64,000 bases of DNA from Toxorhynchites rutilus septentrionalis (GCF_029784135.1 NC_073746.1:104222661-104286660), one strand, 5' to 3'. Positions 33,053 through 45,354 are shown, counted from the stretch's first letter. The notes: generated by a model not told the origin, from the sequence alone. Numbers and translations: made by a program.

Positions 33053-34390
33053 TTGACGTGGGACTACGTCTAACCGGAATATATGGAGGGTAAAATGAAA
33101 ACCTAAACACAGAACATGCAGGAAAAAATGAAAGATTTCGAATGCTTATAGCTCGAACATTTCGTACTGGATAGGAGAGATGTTTGCATCACTTGATAGG
33201 GAATATTTCTACGCATCTATCGCAACTAACAAAATGTTGTTTTTCATTAGATAAACAATTGAATAACTGTAAAATATTAGGCGTTATCTAAACGCCCTAA
33301 CTGCATCGTTTTGATTGGCCCGATTTACGGTTTTCCTAACACAGCCATCAAAACCAAGCAGCCTTGGGGAAATCGGCATTGCAAATACATGAAAGTAGGG
33401 GGACTTTTGTTCTCATCGAAAAATGTTCCCTAACACAGACTTTAAAACCAAGCAGCGAAATCGGCATTGCAAACACACGAAAGAGCCTAGAGGCGAGTGA
33501 ACTGAAAAGTTTAAACCCTCTTAAAGCCAAAAAGAAGAAAAAGAACACACGAAAGTAGGGGGAGCTTTTGTTCCCACCGAAATGTGTTCCCTAATAGAGA
33601 TTTCTAAACCAAGGTGCCTGGAGAAATCGGTATTTCAAATTCATGCAAGTCGGGGGTATTTTTGTTCCGACTGGAATGTGTTTCCCTAACACAGACTTCA
33701 AATCCATGAAGCGTGGGGAAATCGGCATTGCGAATTCATACAAATCGGGGGTATTTTTGTTCCGATTGAAATGTGTTTCCCTAACACAGACTTCAAAACC
33801 GAGGTTTCTGGGGAAATCGGCTCTGCAAATAAATGCAAACTGCGAGTACTTTTGTCCTCGCTTGCCTTTGTGCAGAGTGGAATATGTCTGTCCTAACATG
33901 ATCTTCTAAACTTAGGAACCTGGGAAAATCGTGCAGACACTAGAAGCGAATGAACTTCCCAGTTTCAAGCAAATTCGAGATTCGAGAAGTATGTACACTT
34001 TTGGGATGTAAACTTCAGAGGGAAATGTAAAATAAAATAATCGTTTGATAATTTTTTTTTGTCTTTATTGGAAAGATTTTCAGCCTTAGGCTGGTTCATC
34101 AAACGTTTGATAATTCTTCCGTACATATATTTTGTTCTAGTCATCATACCAAACGTAAAAGGTCCGTCATTAAATTTACTTGTAACGAAGAACAATCAAT
34201 CACAATAAATTAATTGACTTTACACGGCATTTGTTCATTTTTTTCACTCACAGAGCAAATATATTTAACTCAATTGAATTTGGAAACTGTTTCATTCAAT
34301 CAAGAATTTAATCAATACAAACGAATGATTGCTAAACTAAGGTAGTTCCACGTCAACCTTGCGGTTATATCATAGATATAACCCACTCAT
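33053..34390 (+). mobile_element. HINE-like element, copy A (full length)
   Basis: The 5' end is TTGACGTGGGACTACGTCTA. The 3' subterminal inverted repeat is at 34342-34356 (GTAGTTCCACGTCAA), and the hairpin GGTTATATC / GATATAACC with loop ATA is at 34363-34383, then CCACTCAT. In between lie the common 5' body (33070-33345) and about six minisatellite units of 60-95 bp (each with GGGGAAATCGGCATTGCAAA and CCCTAACACAGACTTC), followed by an AT-rich 3' third. Minisatellite frames give repetitive ORFs with no known domain. Nearly identical to copy B in reverse, sharing a private insert with GCCTAGAGGCGAGTGAAC. Confidence 0.7.
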
Positions 34391-34685
34391 TTTATGTTTG
34401 CTGAAGAGGCCTGTTACAGTTTGCGATGATGTTTCATTAGCGGTTTCTATAATGCAGCATCAGAATCGAGGGCAACCACATCCGGATAACAACAAAACAA
34501 ACAAACAAAACAATTTACAAATAGCCCATAAAGCAACATGATTATTGATATGATTGCATATTGAAATCTCGTATTGAGTTGTGTTTTTTTTAAATTTTGA
34601 TTTAGTATTCTATGACACTGCGCGATTGTCTGCCAAAAAATTCTGCATTCTGCATTAAACTAAACTCAATAAACTTACTAGACGT
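34391..34685. other. No gene seen
   Basis: AT-rich, with an (AAAC)n-like stretch near 34490-34515. Confidence 0.35.
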
Positions 34686-35583
34686 ACTGGTACAAATTCG
34701 GTACCCCAATTTGTTTTTTTTTTTGGCTTAGCTCTTAGCCAATGCTCGGAATTTCTTCATATTACGTCAGCTTTTAAAGGGATCTATTGCGGACATTTCC
34801 CCGCAAACCGATTTCAAAAATCTTGATTTGTCTCGGAGCTTTGAGCATAGAAGTGAAACAATTCAAATTCGAGTACCCGAGATGCCTGGGCATAAATTTG
34901 GCACCCTATTTTTTATTTTTTCAAATTGAAACAATCGTCCTGAAATCACTGAAAAATGTATTTTTTGACATTTTCATACAAAATAAAAGTGAAATACACA
35001 ATCTTACGTAAATTAACTCAACTTTGACGCTTTTTGGAGCATTTTTACAAAACAAAGAGGAACAAAAAAACGATTTTTTCAAGAAAAAGTGAACAAATTT
35101 CATCTCGATTTATTCCTAACTAAAAAGTAAAGTAAAGTAAAATTTTGCTGCATGGGCATGCAATACTTAGCATAGTGTATAATCAACACTTTGTTTACAT
35201 TGGAGTGCCAAAATTACCCGCATACCGAATTTTCACTTTGGAATGAAATCTATGAAATTCATGATTAAAATTTCGATACACTTACTCGAATTCGTTGAAG
35301 AACATAAATTTCTTGATCCAAAACAGCTTTTATATTGAAAATCGGCTCACTATGCGATTTCTAATCATTTTTCAAAAGACGCACATGAAAAATTTTCGGG
35401 ATTATAAAATTAACAAAACTTGATTTTTTTTTTGAAAAACACAGATATTTTGTGTTTTTGGCATCTGCCGTTTGTTACTACATTACTAGAACACTTTTTT
35501 TTATTCACCACCAGAGTGCGCTCATTACCGTCGGAGATCCGGGTGGGTACCAAATTACCCACCAGGTACCGAATTTGTACCAG
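34686..35583. mobile_element. Element with 20-bp terminal inverted repeats, family unknown
   Basis: ACTGGTACAAATTCGGTACC at 34686 pairs exactly with its reverse complement at 35563-35582. Degenerate internal echoes occur (AAATTTGGCACCC near 34893). Interior AT-rich, non-coding. No clear target duplication. Confidence 0.5.
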
Positions 35584-35905
35584 TTCTTCTATATTAATGT
35601 ATCTGCTCCTATGATGGGTATCAGGAAATTAATTAAATTTCAATGTAAAATTAACTTGTGCAACCAAAACACCGATTTAATATGAAAATCTGATCATTTC
35701 ATAACAATATTATCCCTTAAATACACCTCATCGAAAATATTTTTGATGATTTTCAACTATAATGGCGGAAAGATTATATTTTTCTGAAAGTTATGATCAA
35801 CTCCTCAAATATCTGTATTGATTCTTAATTTTTCCGATGGTAGAATGAACAAATGTAACGAATAACCACGAAAGAAAATTCATCGGGTTTACGACGAGGA
35901 ACTAC
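35584..35905. other. No gene seen
   Basis: AT-rich linker between two elements. Confidence 0.35.
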
Positions 35906-37650
35906 AGGTCAGACTCAATTATATACAGACTCGATTATATGTGATTCGATTATATACAATATTGGACTCGATTATATACAATTTCAAATATGACTTATTT
36001 CTAGAAGAAATGTAACGTTCAACGTCGAGGTGTAATATAAGGGGCTATTACATATACAGTGGGGTAAAAATTGTGATTTTTGAACATTTTGTTTGAATTT
36101 TCACCAGAAATTGTTTATATCGATATTGCAGCCAAATGAAGAAAGATAGAAGTTGGGTGTCAAAGATCACCAAAGATCAGATTGTAGAGCGGCTAGAGAG
36201 CTAATTGATAGAAACAATCTAGTTTAATATAAATTTTCAGGATAAAATTAATAATAACATATTAAAACTATTAACTTTTGAGTTTTTCACTTCAGAAACG
36301 TTATTTAAATCCACTAATTTAGATGTTCCACTACAATATCCTGTACTTAGTTTTCTCATCTTTCACATGAGAGCAACAGAATCGACTTCCGTAGCGTATT
36401 TAGTAATGTAGAGCCAGTTTGAGGCAACAGAGTCCGAAAACAAAAAAAAAAAGTTCTAGAGCTCTGTCATTGTTGAAATTCTAACATATGCGTATAAGGA
36501 TTTTTTTTCATCAAATATGATCGTCTATCACTTCCTGAGAGAATCTGGATAATTTTTTTTTTCTTGTGAGAAAGTTGTTTTCTGGCTTTGAGGGGATGAG
36601 TCAAAAACCAAATTCCTCTTTTATTGACGTGGGACTACGTCTAACCGGAGTATATGGGGGGTAAAATGAAAACCTTAACACAGAACATGCAGGAAAAAAT
36701 GAAAGACTCCAAATGCTTATAACTCGAACATTTATTTCTGGATCAGAATGATTTTTGCATCAATTGATAGAGAATATTTCTACGCTTCTTAAAAAAATTA
36801 AATATTATTATATAATTAAAATTAATAAAATGTTATTTTTCATTAGATAAACAATTGAAAACTGTAAAATGTTAAGTGTTATTTAAACGCTCTAACTGCC
36901 TCGTTTTGATTGGCCCGATTTACGGTTTCCCTAACACAGCCATCAAAACCAAGCTGCCTTAGAGAAATCGGCATTGCAAATACATGGAAGTCGGGGGTAT
37001 ATTTGTTCCAACCAAAATGTGTTTCCCTAACACAGACTTCTAATCCATGGAGCTTAGGAAAATTGGCATTGTAAATACATGCAGGTCGGGGGTATTTTTG
37101 TTTCGACCGAAATGTGTTTCCCCAACACAGACATCAGAACCAAGATGTCTGGGGAAATCAGCTTTGCAAATAAATGCAAACTGCGAGTACTTTTGTACTC
37201 GCTTGGCTTTGTGCAAACTAGAATATGTTTCCTTAACACGGTCTCTTAAACTTAGGAACGTGGAAAATCGTGCTGACACTAGAGGCGAATGAACTTTCAG
37301 GTTTACAACCTCTATAGTATAAAAAGTAGAAGTTGAAGTTGTTGATTCATGCAAGCCAGAGGTACTTCTGCACCCGCATGTTTTTTTTTTTGCACTCCGA
37401 AAAGTGTTTTCCTAACACGGATTACAAGAACGGGTACGAATATAACGCTTTGGCTCGGTTATTTAAGATTGCATTGAAGGATATGCCCTCATATCGTCTG
37501 CTCACTGAAATGATTGCTAAGCTAAGGTAGTCCCACGACAACCTTGCGGTTATATCATAGATATAACCCACCCATTTTTTTTTCAAAAAATGAAACACAT
37601 ATGCAAAAACAAACGAATAAAAAAAATTTTTTTTGACGATATATTGTGCC
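35906..37650. mobile_element. pogo-like MITE copy b, interrupted by HINE copy C
   Basis: The left end CAGGTCAGACTCAATTATAT follows TA. The body (TTGGGTGTCAAAGATC, GAGGCAACAGAGTCCG) matches copies a and c. The match stops at 36623 (AAATTCCTCTTTTA) and resumes after copy C at about 37577 with CACATATGCAAAAAC and AACGAATAAAAAAA. It ends without a recognisable right terminus near 37650. Confidence 0.65.
36624..37574 (+). mobile_element. HINE-like element, copy C
   Basis: Full length: TTGACGTGGGACTACGTCTA start; common body; three or so minisatellite units with TCGGGGGTATTTTTGTT; subterminal GTAGTCCCACGACAA near 37529; perfect hairpin GGTTATATC / GATATAACC at 37548-37568; then CACCCAT. Inserted inside the MITE, between runs ending TTTTA and starting TTTTT, with no evident duplication. 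Confidence 0.7.
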
Positions 37651-37808
37651 AGCAAATCATTCGGAGTTCCAATCTCGACAATTCGTTTTCGCATAGGTGA
37701 AAAATGGACCGAGAGAATTCGCAAGGGACGACCAACGGTGCCACATCCAGACGATTAAATGAAAATCATTCACTGGCTAAAGGAGATAAAAAGTGAAGGT
37801 TTACCTAT

Positions 37809-38063
37809 AATTTTGTAATTTTGTAATTTTGTAATTTTGTAATTTTGTAATTTTGTAATTTTGTAATTTTGTAATTTTGTAATTTTGTAATTTTGTAATT
37901 TTGTAATTTTGTAATTTTGTAATTTTGTAATTTTGTAATTTTGTAATTTTGTAATTTTGTAATTTTGTAATTTTGTAATTTTGTAATTTTGTAATTTTGT
38001 AATTTTGTAATTTTGTAATTTTGTAATTTTGTAATTTTGTAATTTTGTAATTTTGTAATTTTG
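37809..38063. repeat. Perfect 8-bp tandem repeat, about 32 units (AATTTTGT)
   Basis: Thirty-one exact AATTTTGT units from 37809, then a last unit changed to AATTTTGG. On the minus strand it reads as a repeated KITKLQNY peptide, which is only a by-product. It lies between HINE-like copies C (forward) and D (reverse). Confidence 0.95.
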
Positions 38064-38195
38064 GAAAATCTAATTTTCATCTTTTTCCCAAAATCATTTT
38101 TTTTCAAAAAATCACATCTTTTGAACTACTGGACCGATCCAGATGATCGACATATCATATTTAAGCCAATGAACTAGTTTTCTCTGAAAAAAAAA

Positions 38196-39096
38196 TGGGT
38201 GGGTTATATCTATTATATAACCGCAAGGTTGACGTGGGACTACCGTACTATTAGTAAGTATTTGTATTGTATTCATTAAATTATCGATTGAATGAAACAA
38301 TTCTCTAATTCAATTGTAATAGATATTGTAATAGATTATGTTCTTCGTCACAAGTAAATTTGATGAACTTCCTTTTACGTTTGATATGCCTAGAACTACC
38401 AAAATATGTGAACGGAAGAATTTTCAAACAATCATTATATTTTACATTTCTCGAACCGCCAAAGTTCATTCACCCTAGTATCTGAAAGTACGATATTTCC
38501 AGACTTCTCAGTCTAGAAGTACGTATTAGGGAGACGTATTCCGGTCTGCACAATAGCAAGGAAGTACAAAAGTATTCGCAGCTTGCGTATATTTGCAATG
38601 TGGATTCCCCCAGGCATCTTTGCTTTGAAACACATTTTTGTGGGAACAAAAATACCCTCTACTTGCATGTTTTTGCAAAACGGATTCCCCAAATTAATTA
38701 ATTTTGAAGTCCGTGTTAGGGAACCACAGCTCAACAACAAAAATACCCCCTATTTGCATGTATATTTGCAAAGCGGATTCCCACAGGTACATTGATTTAT
38801 AGTCTGTGTTGGGGAAACCGTAAATCGGGCCAATCAAAACGAGGTAGTTAGGGTGTTTAGATAACGCTTAACATTTTACAGTTATTCAATTGTTTATCTA
38901 ATTAAGAATAACATTTTATTAAATGCAATAGATGCGTAGAAATATTCCCTATCAATTGATGCAAACATCTTTCCGATCCAGTGGGAAATGTTCGAGTTAT
39001 AAGCATTCGAAATATTACCCTTTTTCTGCGTTTTCTGTGTTTAGGTTTTCATTTTACCCCCCCCATATATTTCGGTTAGACGTAGTTCTACGTCAA
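38196..39096 (-). mobile_element. HINE-like element, copy D
   Basis: Reverse orientation. Hairpin GGTTATATC...TATATAACC at 38202-38222 (one stem mismatch), subterminal TTGACGTGGGACTAC, two to three minisatellite units, common 5' body, and 5' end TTGACGTAGAACTACGTC finishing at 39096. Confidence 0.7.
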
Positions 39097-39191
39097 AAAC
39101 ACTTGCAAAGAAATTTGTTTTTATAATTACTGATTGTATTTGTTTTTTATAGTCTCGGGACCAAGGGCGTCATATTTTTTTAAATACTTTT

Positions 39192-40786
39192 TTGACGTAG
39201 GACTACGTCTTTCTTTTCTATACTGGGGTGTAAGTTCAAAGTTTCGAAAACGAAAGCGTTACGCCAGACACCGAGATTTTGAGCGTTAATAGCTCCTAAA
39301 CAACTGAACGAAATGGTATGATAAACACTTCATTCGAAAGATAAAATGTCTACGCGCTCTATACTTGTTACTTTTTGATCCAAAAACTTGTATCAATAGC
39401 CTCAAAATTGCTATTAAAACAGGCTATTGAAACCACACCAATCGGTATAAAAGCGAGTGTCGCTTGGAAATCCACTCATTTATGATTGCGCAACGATCGA
39501 GATACCATCGCTGGAGTGAATGGATGTTTCTCTAACACGGACTTCTAAACCATGGAGCCAGGGGAAATCGGCATTGCAAAATAGATACAAGCAGCGGGTA
39601 CTTTTGTACTCGTTTGCATTTCTGCAAATCGGAATGTTTCCATATCACAGACTTCAAAACCATGAAACCTGGGGAAACTGGCATTGCAAATGAGATGAAA
39701 TCAACGGGTACTTTTGTACTCGTTTGCGCTTTTGCAAATCGGAATGTTTCCCTTACACAGACTTCAAAACCATGGAGCCTGGGAAAATCGGCCTTGCAAA
39801 ATAGATATAAGCAGCGGGTACTTTTGTACTCGCTTGCATTTCTGCAAATCTGAATGTTTCCCTAACACAGACTTCAAAACCATGGAGCTTGAGGAAACTG
39901 GCATTGCAAATGAGATGCAATCAACGAGTACTTTTGTACTCGTTTGCGCTTTTGCAAATCGGAATGTTTCCCTAACACAGACTTTAAAACCATGGAGGCT
40001 GGGTAAACTGGCATCGGTCTTGCAAAATGATACAAGCAGCGGATACTTTTATACTCGCTTGCATTTCTGCAAATCGGAATATTTCCCTAGCGCAGATTTC
40101 AAAACCATGGAGCCTAGGGAAACTGACATTGCAAATGAGATGCAATCAACGGGTAATTTTGGACTCGTTTGCGTTTCTTCAAATCGGAATGTATCCCTAA
40201 CACGGAATTGGCATTGCAAATGACATGCAAGCTGCGAGTACTTCTGTACTCTACTATACTTTGTTTGCAAACCGGAATGTGTTTTCCCAACACAGAATCC
40301 GAAACCAATAAGTTGGGAAAATCGGCATTGCAGATCTCGACAGTACTTTTATACTCCCATGCATTTTTACACTTCGTAAATGGTTTTGCTAACACGGTCT
40401 ACAAAAGCGGGTACAAATGCATCGCTTTGGCTCGGTTATTCAAGACTGCATATCACTTCATGTCACTGGCTCACTGAACTTTTGAGCATACCGTTTGATG
40501 ATTAGGCAAAAATGTTGATAACTATTTGCTGCGATAACCACTACCATCATGCATGATTTGACCTGAATTGGAATTTGTTTGCAATTGAATTTCATTCATT
40601 CATTCATTAGTTTAATCAATAATTTATTCAATACATACGAAAGATAGCTCTGCGCAGCGGCGATATCGTACCCAATGAGGAACATCCGAGGTGCGATTAT
40701 TGCTAATTGAAAAAACACAAATGATTACTAAGCCAACGGCAGTCCTACGTCAACCTTGGGGTTATATCATAGGTATAACCCATCCA
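39192..40786 (+). mobile_element. HINE-like element, copy E (long subtype)
   Basis: 5' end TTGACGTAGGACTACGTCTT; subterminal CAGTCCTACGTCAACC; hairpin GGTTATATC / GGTATAACC at 40760-40780, where one A changes to G leaving a G-T pair. The 5' segment (39230-39530) is unrelated to the other copies and contains TATAAAA at 39446. The centre is a minisatellite with about eight alternating units (GCAGCGGGTACTTTTGTACT, CTAACACAGACTTCAAAACC). No recognised protein. Confidence 0.68.
39446..39480 (+). promoter_or_regulatory. Core-promoter-like segment in HINE copy E
   Basis: TATAAAAGCG at 39446 is followed about 30 bp later by CTCATTT, resembling an arthropod initiator. Location inside a repeat body suggests a captured or intrinsic promoter. 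Function untested. Confidence 0.3.
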
Positions 40787-42631
40787 TAGTTTTTCTTTAA
40801 AATTAATTTCTTCCCCTTTTCCCGGAAATGACAAATTCATAACTTTTGAAACACTGGATCATTTGGATAGTTATATCAAATTGAAGTCAATAAGTTTTTG
40901 AGTTATGATTTTATATTTTTTTCCAAACTTATTTCCATCAAAATCATACTTTGATCTGGTAACAAAACACTTTTCCTTTTTTTTGTGGACGACCCTTTCC
41001 TCTTATTGTGTGCAACATATCGCACATTGTTACTGGTTTACTGTGCATGTCAAAAGAATCTGTTTCGGACACATTTTCCTAAACCGGAATGCACCCAATG
41101 GCAACAAATGTTATTCCTCCATCTTCATGAATAATGCAATGCACAGCTATAGACCCTCAACTGGTTAACATTTCTGTTGCACAACTTGACGCTGTCGGTT
41201 CCCCGGTTTTGTGCCTTGGACAGGATTGCAAACAAAGTGCAAATAGGACGCAATATGTCCGACAAACTTACTCCTCTCAGAGCAGATTAGAATTTCTCAA
41301 AACCCTCGATATGCGGCTGACGAATTGACGAACTTCAACTGAGTCGATAAATTTTCCCACGACAGAGAAACCGTTGAGAAATTAATTCTTCCGCTTAATT
41401 ATCCGCGTGACTTCTCCCGCCATTCCAGCTTATTTTATTTTTAATTCTATCACGACGCCACCACCACCCAAGCCAGGACGAATTCAGTGCAACTTGTTAG
41501 AATGTAGGAATCCACCTCGCCAGAATCCTCCCACTCCCCTCGCCAATCTGTCAAAGCACCCAGAGCCCTGTGAACGAACAGTGGCCACTTTGCCATTGTT
41601 TCCAGCGCCTCGCAGATGAAGGAGGTGTACGGGGCGTAATAATTGGGGGGGGGGGGGCTGGGTGGTTTGTAGGGACGATAACTTGCTACTGAGTCCTTGC
41701 GCGGGACGGTGGTCTAACGGAACGAGAAATGTCAGAAGAATGACACCAAATGATGCTTGTTCGAATGGTTATGCAAATGAGTTTTAATTAATTAAAAGCT
41801 GTGTAAAAACCGACGCCCATTAATTTACAGCGTGATGTCCGTTTCGTTCCATTGGGTGCTGCTGGGTGAGGGGAGGCGCGGTGGGGAATGTTGACTTGTT
41901 TCAGGGAGGTTTTGAAATATGTTCATTGAATTGATCAGAAGAGTTCTTGTTTGTGGTATATTGTTTTTTTTTATCACTGATATCGAATCAAGAGTTCTCA
42001 GAATCAAACAAACTATTTGTACAGACAAAAATTGCTTACCTCTTAGTTAATTGTTGGAATTTTCAGAGGCTTCAAATCTGTCCAAATACAAACTTTGGTC
42101 TACTTTCTGGGTCGCTCAAATGTATCATTGGCTTTAAACATTTCCGTCAACGTTGGGTGGCGCAGCTAACAGTGGCAATTATAAACGAATGGCATCACTA
42201 ATTCCAAACATTAATATCTAGTTTATTTGTATTGTGCCACCGTGAATTAATTAAACTGCATAGCCCACCAACTCATAATTAGCGACACGTTGAGCATAAA
42301 ATAATGCGTTGAGGTAATCATAGGCCATTGGTAATTACTACGTGTGATATTTGTTATTCGATAATTGATAATTATGATAGTTTAAACGCAATAAACATTT
42401 AACGTTGGACGAGCACAAATCATCTCCGCCTGCAATCAGTCGGTAAACAAAATGTTTTAATCGCAATTGACAGTTTTCCCATACCAAAAAAAGTCTAGGT
42501 CCAGGTCATCTTATTTACAGAGTTTGAGTAAAGCGTGTGCATCCAAATAATCCGAATAAGGACTGGTAATTAGCAGTGTTTACATAATACCGTTTTGTCT
42601 CAAATTCCGAACACTTTGTGGTATAACCCTA
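40787..42631. other. No gene seen; poly-G tract at about 41646-41658
   Basis: The first 130 bases (GACAAATTCATAACTTTTGA) resemble the flank of copy D (38090-38190). The rest looks single copy, with a 13-base G run, and has no coding frame that I trust. Confidence 0.4.
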
Positions 42632-43426
42632 TCTATATATATAAAAATCTCGTGGCACGATGTTCGTGGTCGAACACCTCCGAAACGGCTTGACTGATTT
42701 GTAGGAAACTAAGCACAAAAAACATGGCAGGCATGAGAATAGGTAGTAAACTTTATATGATACAGCTAGGGTACCGATTATTTCAAATTTAATACCAACT
42801 AGGGTGGTCCCATACAGAAAAATAATAATTCTGAATATTATTATAATTTTTTATGTTTGATATTTTACAAACAAAACGTGTTCCCCCCCTCGTCCGTTCT
42901 GGACGAACCCAGACAGATGATGCATAACCATTAAAGAATGCCAACAATTCATTATCGACGTTTAGGCGAAGGTAGAGAGCGAACGACTGCGATTCCTATG
43001 AAGAATACATTCTTTTGCGAGCCGTCACAGTCTTTGCTATTGCCAGACCAAAACGCAATGCATTTTCATGGATTACAGCACGTGTGCACAAACAAAAAAT
43101 GATGTCTTCAATCAGCTTTATTACAACATTACACGTATTCGATCCCACACGTTGTTGGATGTATTCGTCTGAAAGGCAAAAGCGTGGATTACCTCATACA
43201 CCCGTGTTAAGTTTGGTTAGTTGTCAAAATACGCCCTGAGCAAATCGATAGTGTAATTTCCTCGGGAATTCCAAATTTGCCCGACGCAAGTCCAACCGAG
43301 TTGTGCAAATGTGGCAGTCTTGCGATGCGATTCGACATAATTGACATTGAGCTTCGTGTTCCATTTATATGAAGCGAAAATGATAATAGATTTTCGGGGG
43401 TAACAAAAACGTTTTTAAAACAAAAA
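42632..43426 (+). mobile_element. Helitron 5' end with decayed coding, 3' truncated
   Basis: The start TCTATATATATAAAAATCTC followed by GTGGCACGATGTTCG and a CGGCTTGACTGATTT phrase is typical of insect Helitrons. A decayed protein segment follows (next entry). No CTAG end; copy B of the HINE-like family begins at 43430. Confidence 0.62.
43080..43290 (+). pseudogene. Fragment of Helitron Rep/helicase protein
   Basis: Translation shows SSERQKRGLPHTPVLSLV, then in a shifted frame an EQIDSVISSGIP-like stretch. These resemble the conserved 'QKRGLPH' and following block between the Rep and helicase domains of Helitron proteins. Frameshifts and stops are frequent. The HUH nuclease and helicase motifs are not preserved. 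Confidence 0.5.
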
Positions 43427-43429
43427 ATT

Positions 43430-44726
43430 AGTGGGTTATATCTATGATATAACCGCAAGGTTCACGTGGAACTACCTTAGCTGAGCAATCATTCGTTTGT
43501 ATTGATTAAATTCTTGATGGAATGAAACAGTTTCCAAATTCAATTGAGTTCAATATATTTGCTCTGTGAGTGAAAAAAATGAACAAATGCCGTGTAAAGT
43601 CAATTCATTTATTGTGATTGATTGTTCTTCGTTACAAGTAAATTTAATGACGGACCTTTTACGTTTGGTATGATGACTAGAACAAAATATATGGCTGAAA
43701 ATCTTTCCAATAAAGACAAAAAAAAAATTATCAAACGATTATTTTATTTTACATTTCCCTCTGAAGTTTACATCCCAAAAGTGTACATACTTCTCGAATC
43801 TCGAATTTGCTTGAAACTGGGAAGTTCATTCGCTTCTAGTGGCTGCATGATTTTCCCAGGTTCCTAAGTTTAGAAGATCATGTTAGGATAGACATATTCC
43901 ACTCTGCACAAAGGCAAGCGAGGACAAAAGTACTCGCAGTTTGCATTTATTTGCAGAGCCGATTTCCCCAGAAACCACGGTTTTGAAGTCTGTGTTAGGG
44001 AAACACATTTCAATCGGAACAAAAATACCCCCGATTTGTATGAATTCGCAATGCCGATTTCCCCACGCTTCATGGATTTGAAGTCTGTGTTAGGGAAACA
44101 CATTCCAGTCGGAACAAAAATACCCCCGACTTGCATGAATTTGAAATACCGATTTCTCCAGGCACCTTGGTTTAGAAATCTCTATTAGGGAACACATTTC
44201 AGTGGGAACAAAAGCTCCCCCTACTTTCGTGTGTTCTTTTTCTTCTTTTTGGCTTTAAGAGGGTTTAAACTTTTCAGTTCACTCGCCTCTAGGCTCTTTC
44301 GGGTGCTTGCAATGCCGATTTCGCAGCTTGGTTTTAAAGTCTGTGTTAGGGAACATTTTTCGATGAGAACAAAAGTCCCCCTACTTTCATGTATTTGCAA
44401 TGCCGATTTCCCCAAGGCTGCTTGGTTTTGATGGCTGTGTTAGGGAAACCGTAAATCGGGCCAATCAAAACGATGCAGTTAGGGCGTTTAGATAACGCCT
44501 AATATTTTACAGTTATTCAATTGTTTATCTAATGAAAAACAACATTTTGTTAGTTGCGATAGATGCGTAGAAATATTCCCTATCAAGTGATGCAAACATC
44601 TCTCCTATCCAGTACGAAATGTTCGAGCTATAAGCATTCGAAATCTTTCATTTTTTCCTGCATGTTCTGTGTTTAGGTTTTCATTTTACCCTCCATATAT
44701 TCCGGTTAGACGTAGTCCCACGTCAA
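43430..44726 (-). mobile_element. HINE-like element, copy B (full length)
   Basis: Near-identical reverse copy of copy A, including the private insert; it lacks about 39 bp that A has (34090-34128). Perfect hairpin GGTTATATC / GATATAACC at 43434-43454. 5' end TTGACGTGGGACTACGTC finishing at 44726. Confidence 0.7.
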
Positions 44727-45341
44727 AAAATATAAAAGAAAATTAGCTCTCCCGTATCAAATATGTATGTAACACATTCTCTGCAATTGGGGATAGATCT
44801 TAAGGAAAGTTGTGTCTGATTATAATTTTATATCATGGATAAAGTTTTGACTGAAATACGAGGTTGTAAAGAAAAATAGTTAAGTTAGGGTCAGTATTAT
44901 GTATTTCAAGTGGTCAAAGTAATTGAGTAATAATTTTCATTTTTTACATACATTTATTTAAAAAATGTAGAATTTGTTTCTTTTTATTTTCGCCTGCGGT
45001 CATCGTCTGTAGCACTCCATTCCACAGTGTGTAATAGATCCCATACTACGTATTCGTGTGATCTTCTTAAAAGAATGGGCCGTAATCATACTCGGAAAGA
45101 TACGCCATTTTGGTTGCATTGATATTTATGAGTTGCTCCGCAACGACATTTTTCTTCTTGCTAGAACATAATAGAAAAGGATATAATAGATGAGTCACGA
45201 GTGTTTTACGTTTGATTAACGAATGATAAAGCGCACAGTCATTTCCGGTAGCATAAACATCTAACTTACTTTCATTCAAATCGTTTCATTCGTTCTATTT
45301 TATCGATCACATAAATCGTTAAAACAATTTAAAAATAAAAT
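44727..45341. other. No gene seen
   Basis: AT-rich DNA left of the interrupted HINE-like copy F. Confidence 0.35.
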
Positions 45342-45354
45342 GGTGGGTTATATC

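Noticed and set aside
33591..33909. ORFs with repeated TQTSKP / GKSALQI peptides in HINE minisatellites (also 37047-37292, 39614-40477, 43870-44136)
   Set aside because: Both strands are open because the minisatellite lacks stops; frames are not conserved between copies and no domain is seen.
37809..38063. CRISPR-like regular repeats
   Set aside because: Unit of 8 bp with no spacers, in a eukaryotic sequence.
37805..38107. 100-codon ORF made of repeated KITKLQNY
   Set aside because: It is only the translation of the 8-bp satellite; no start context or non-repeat domain.
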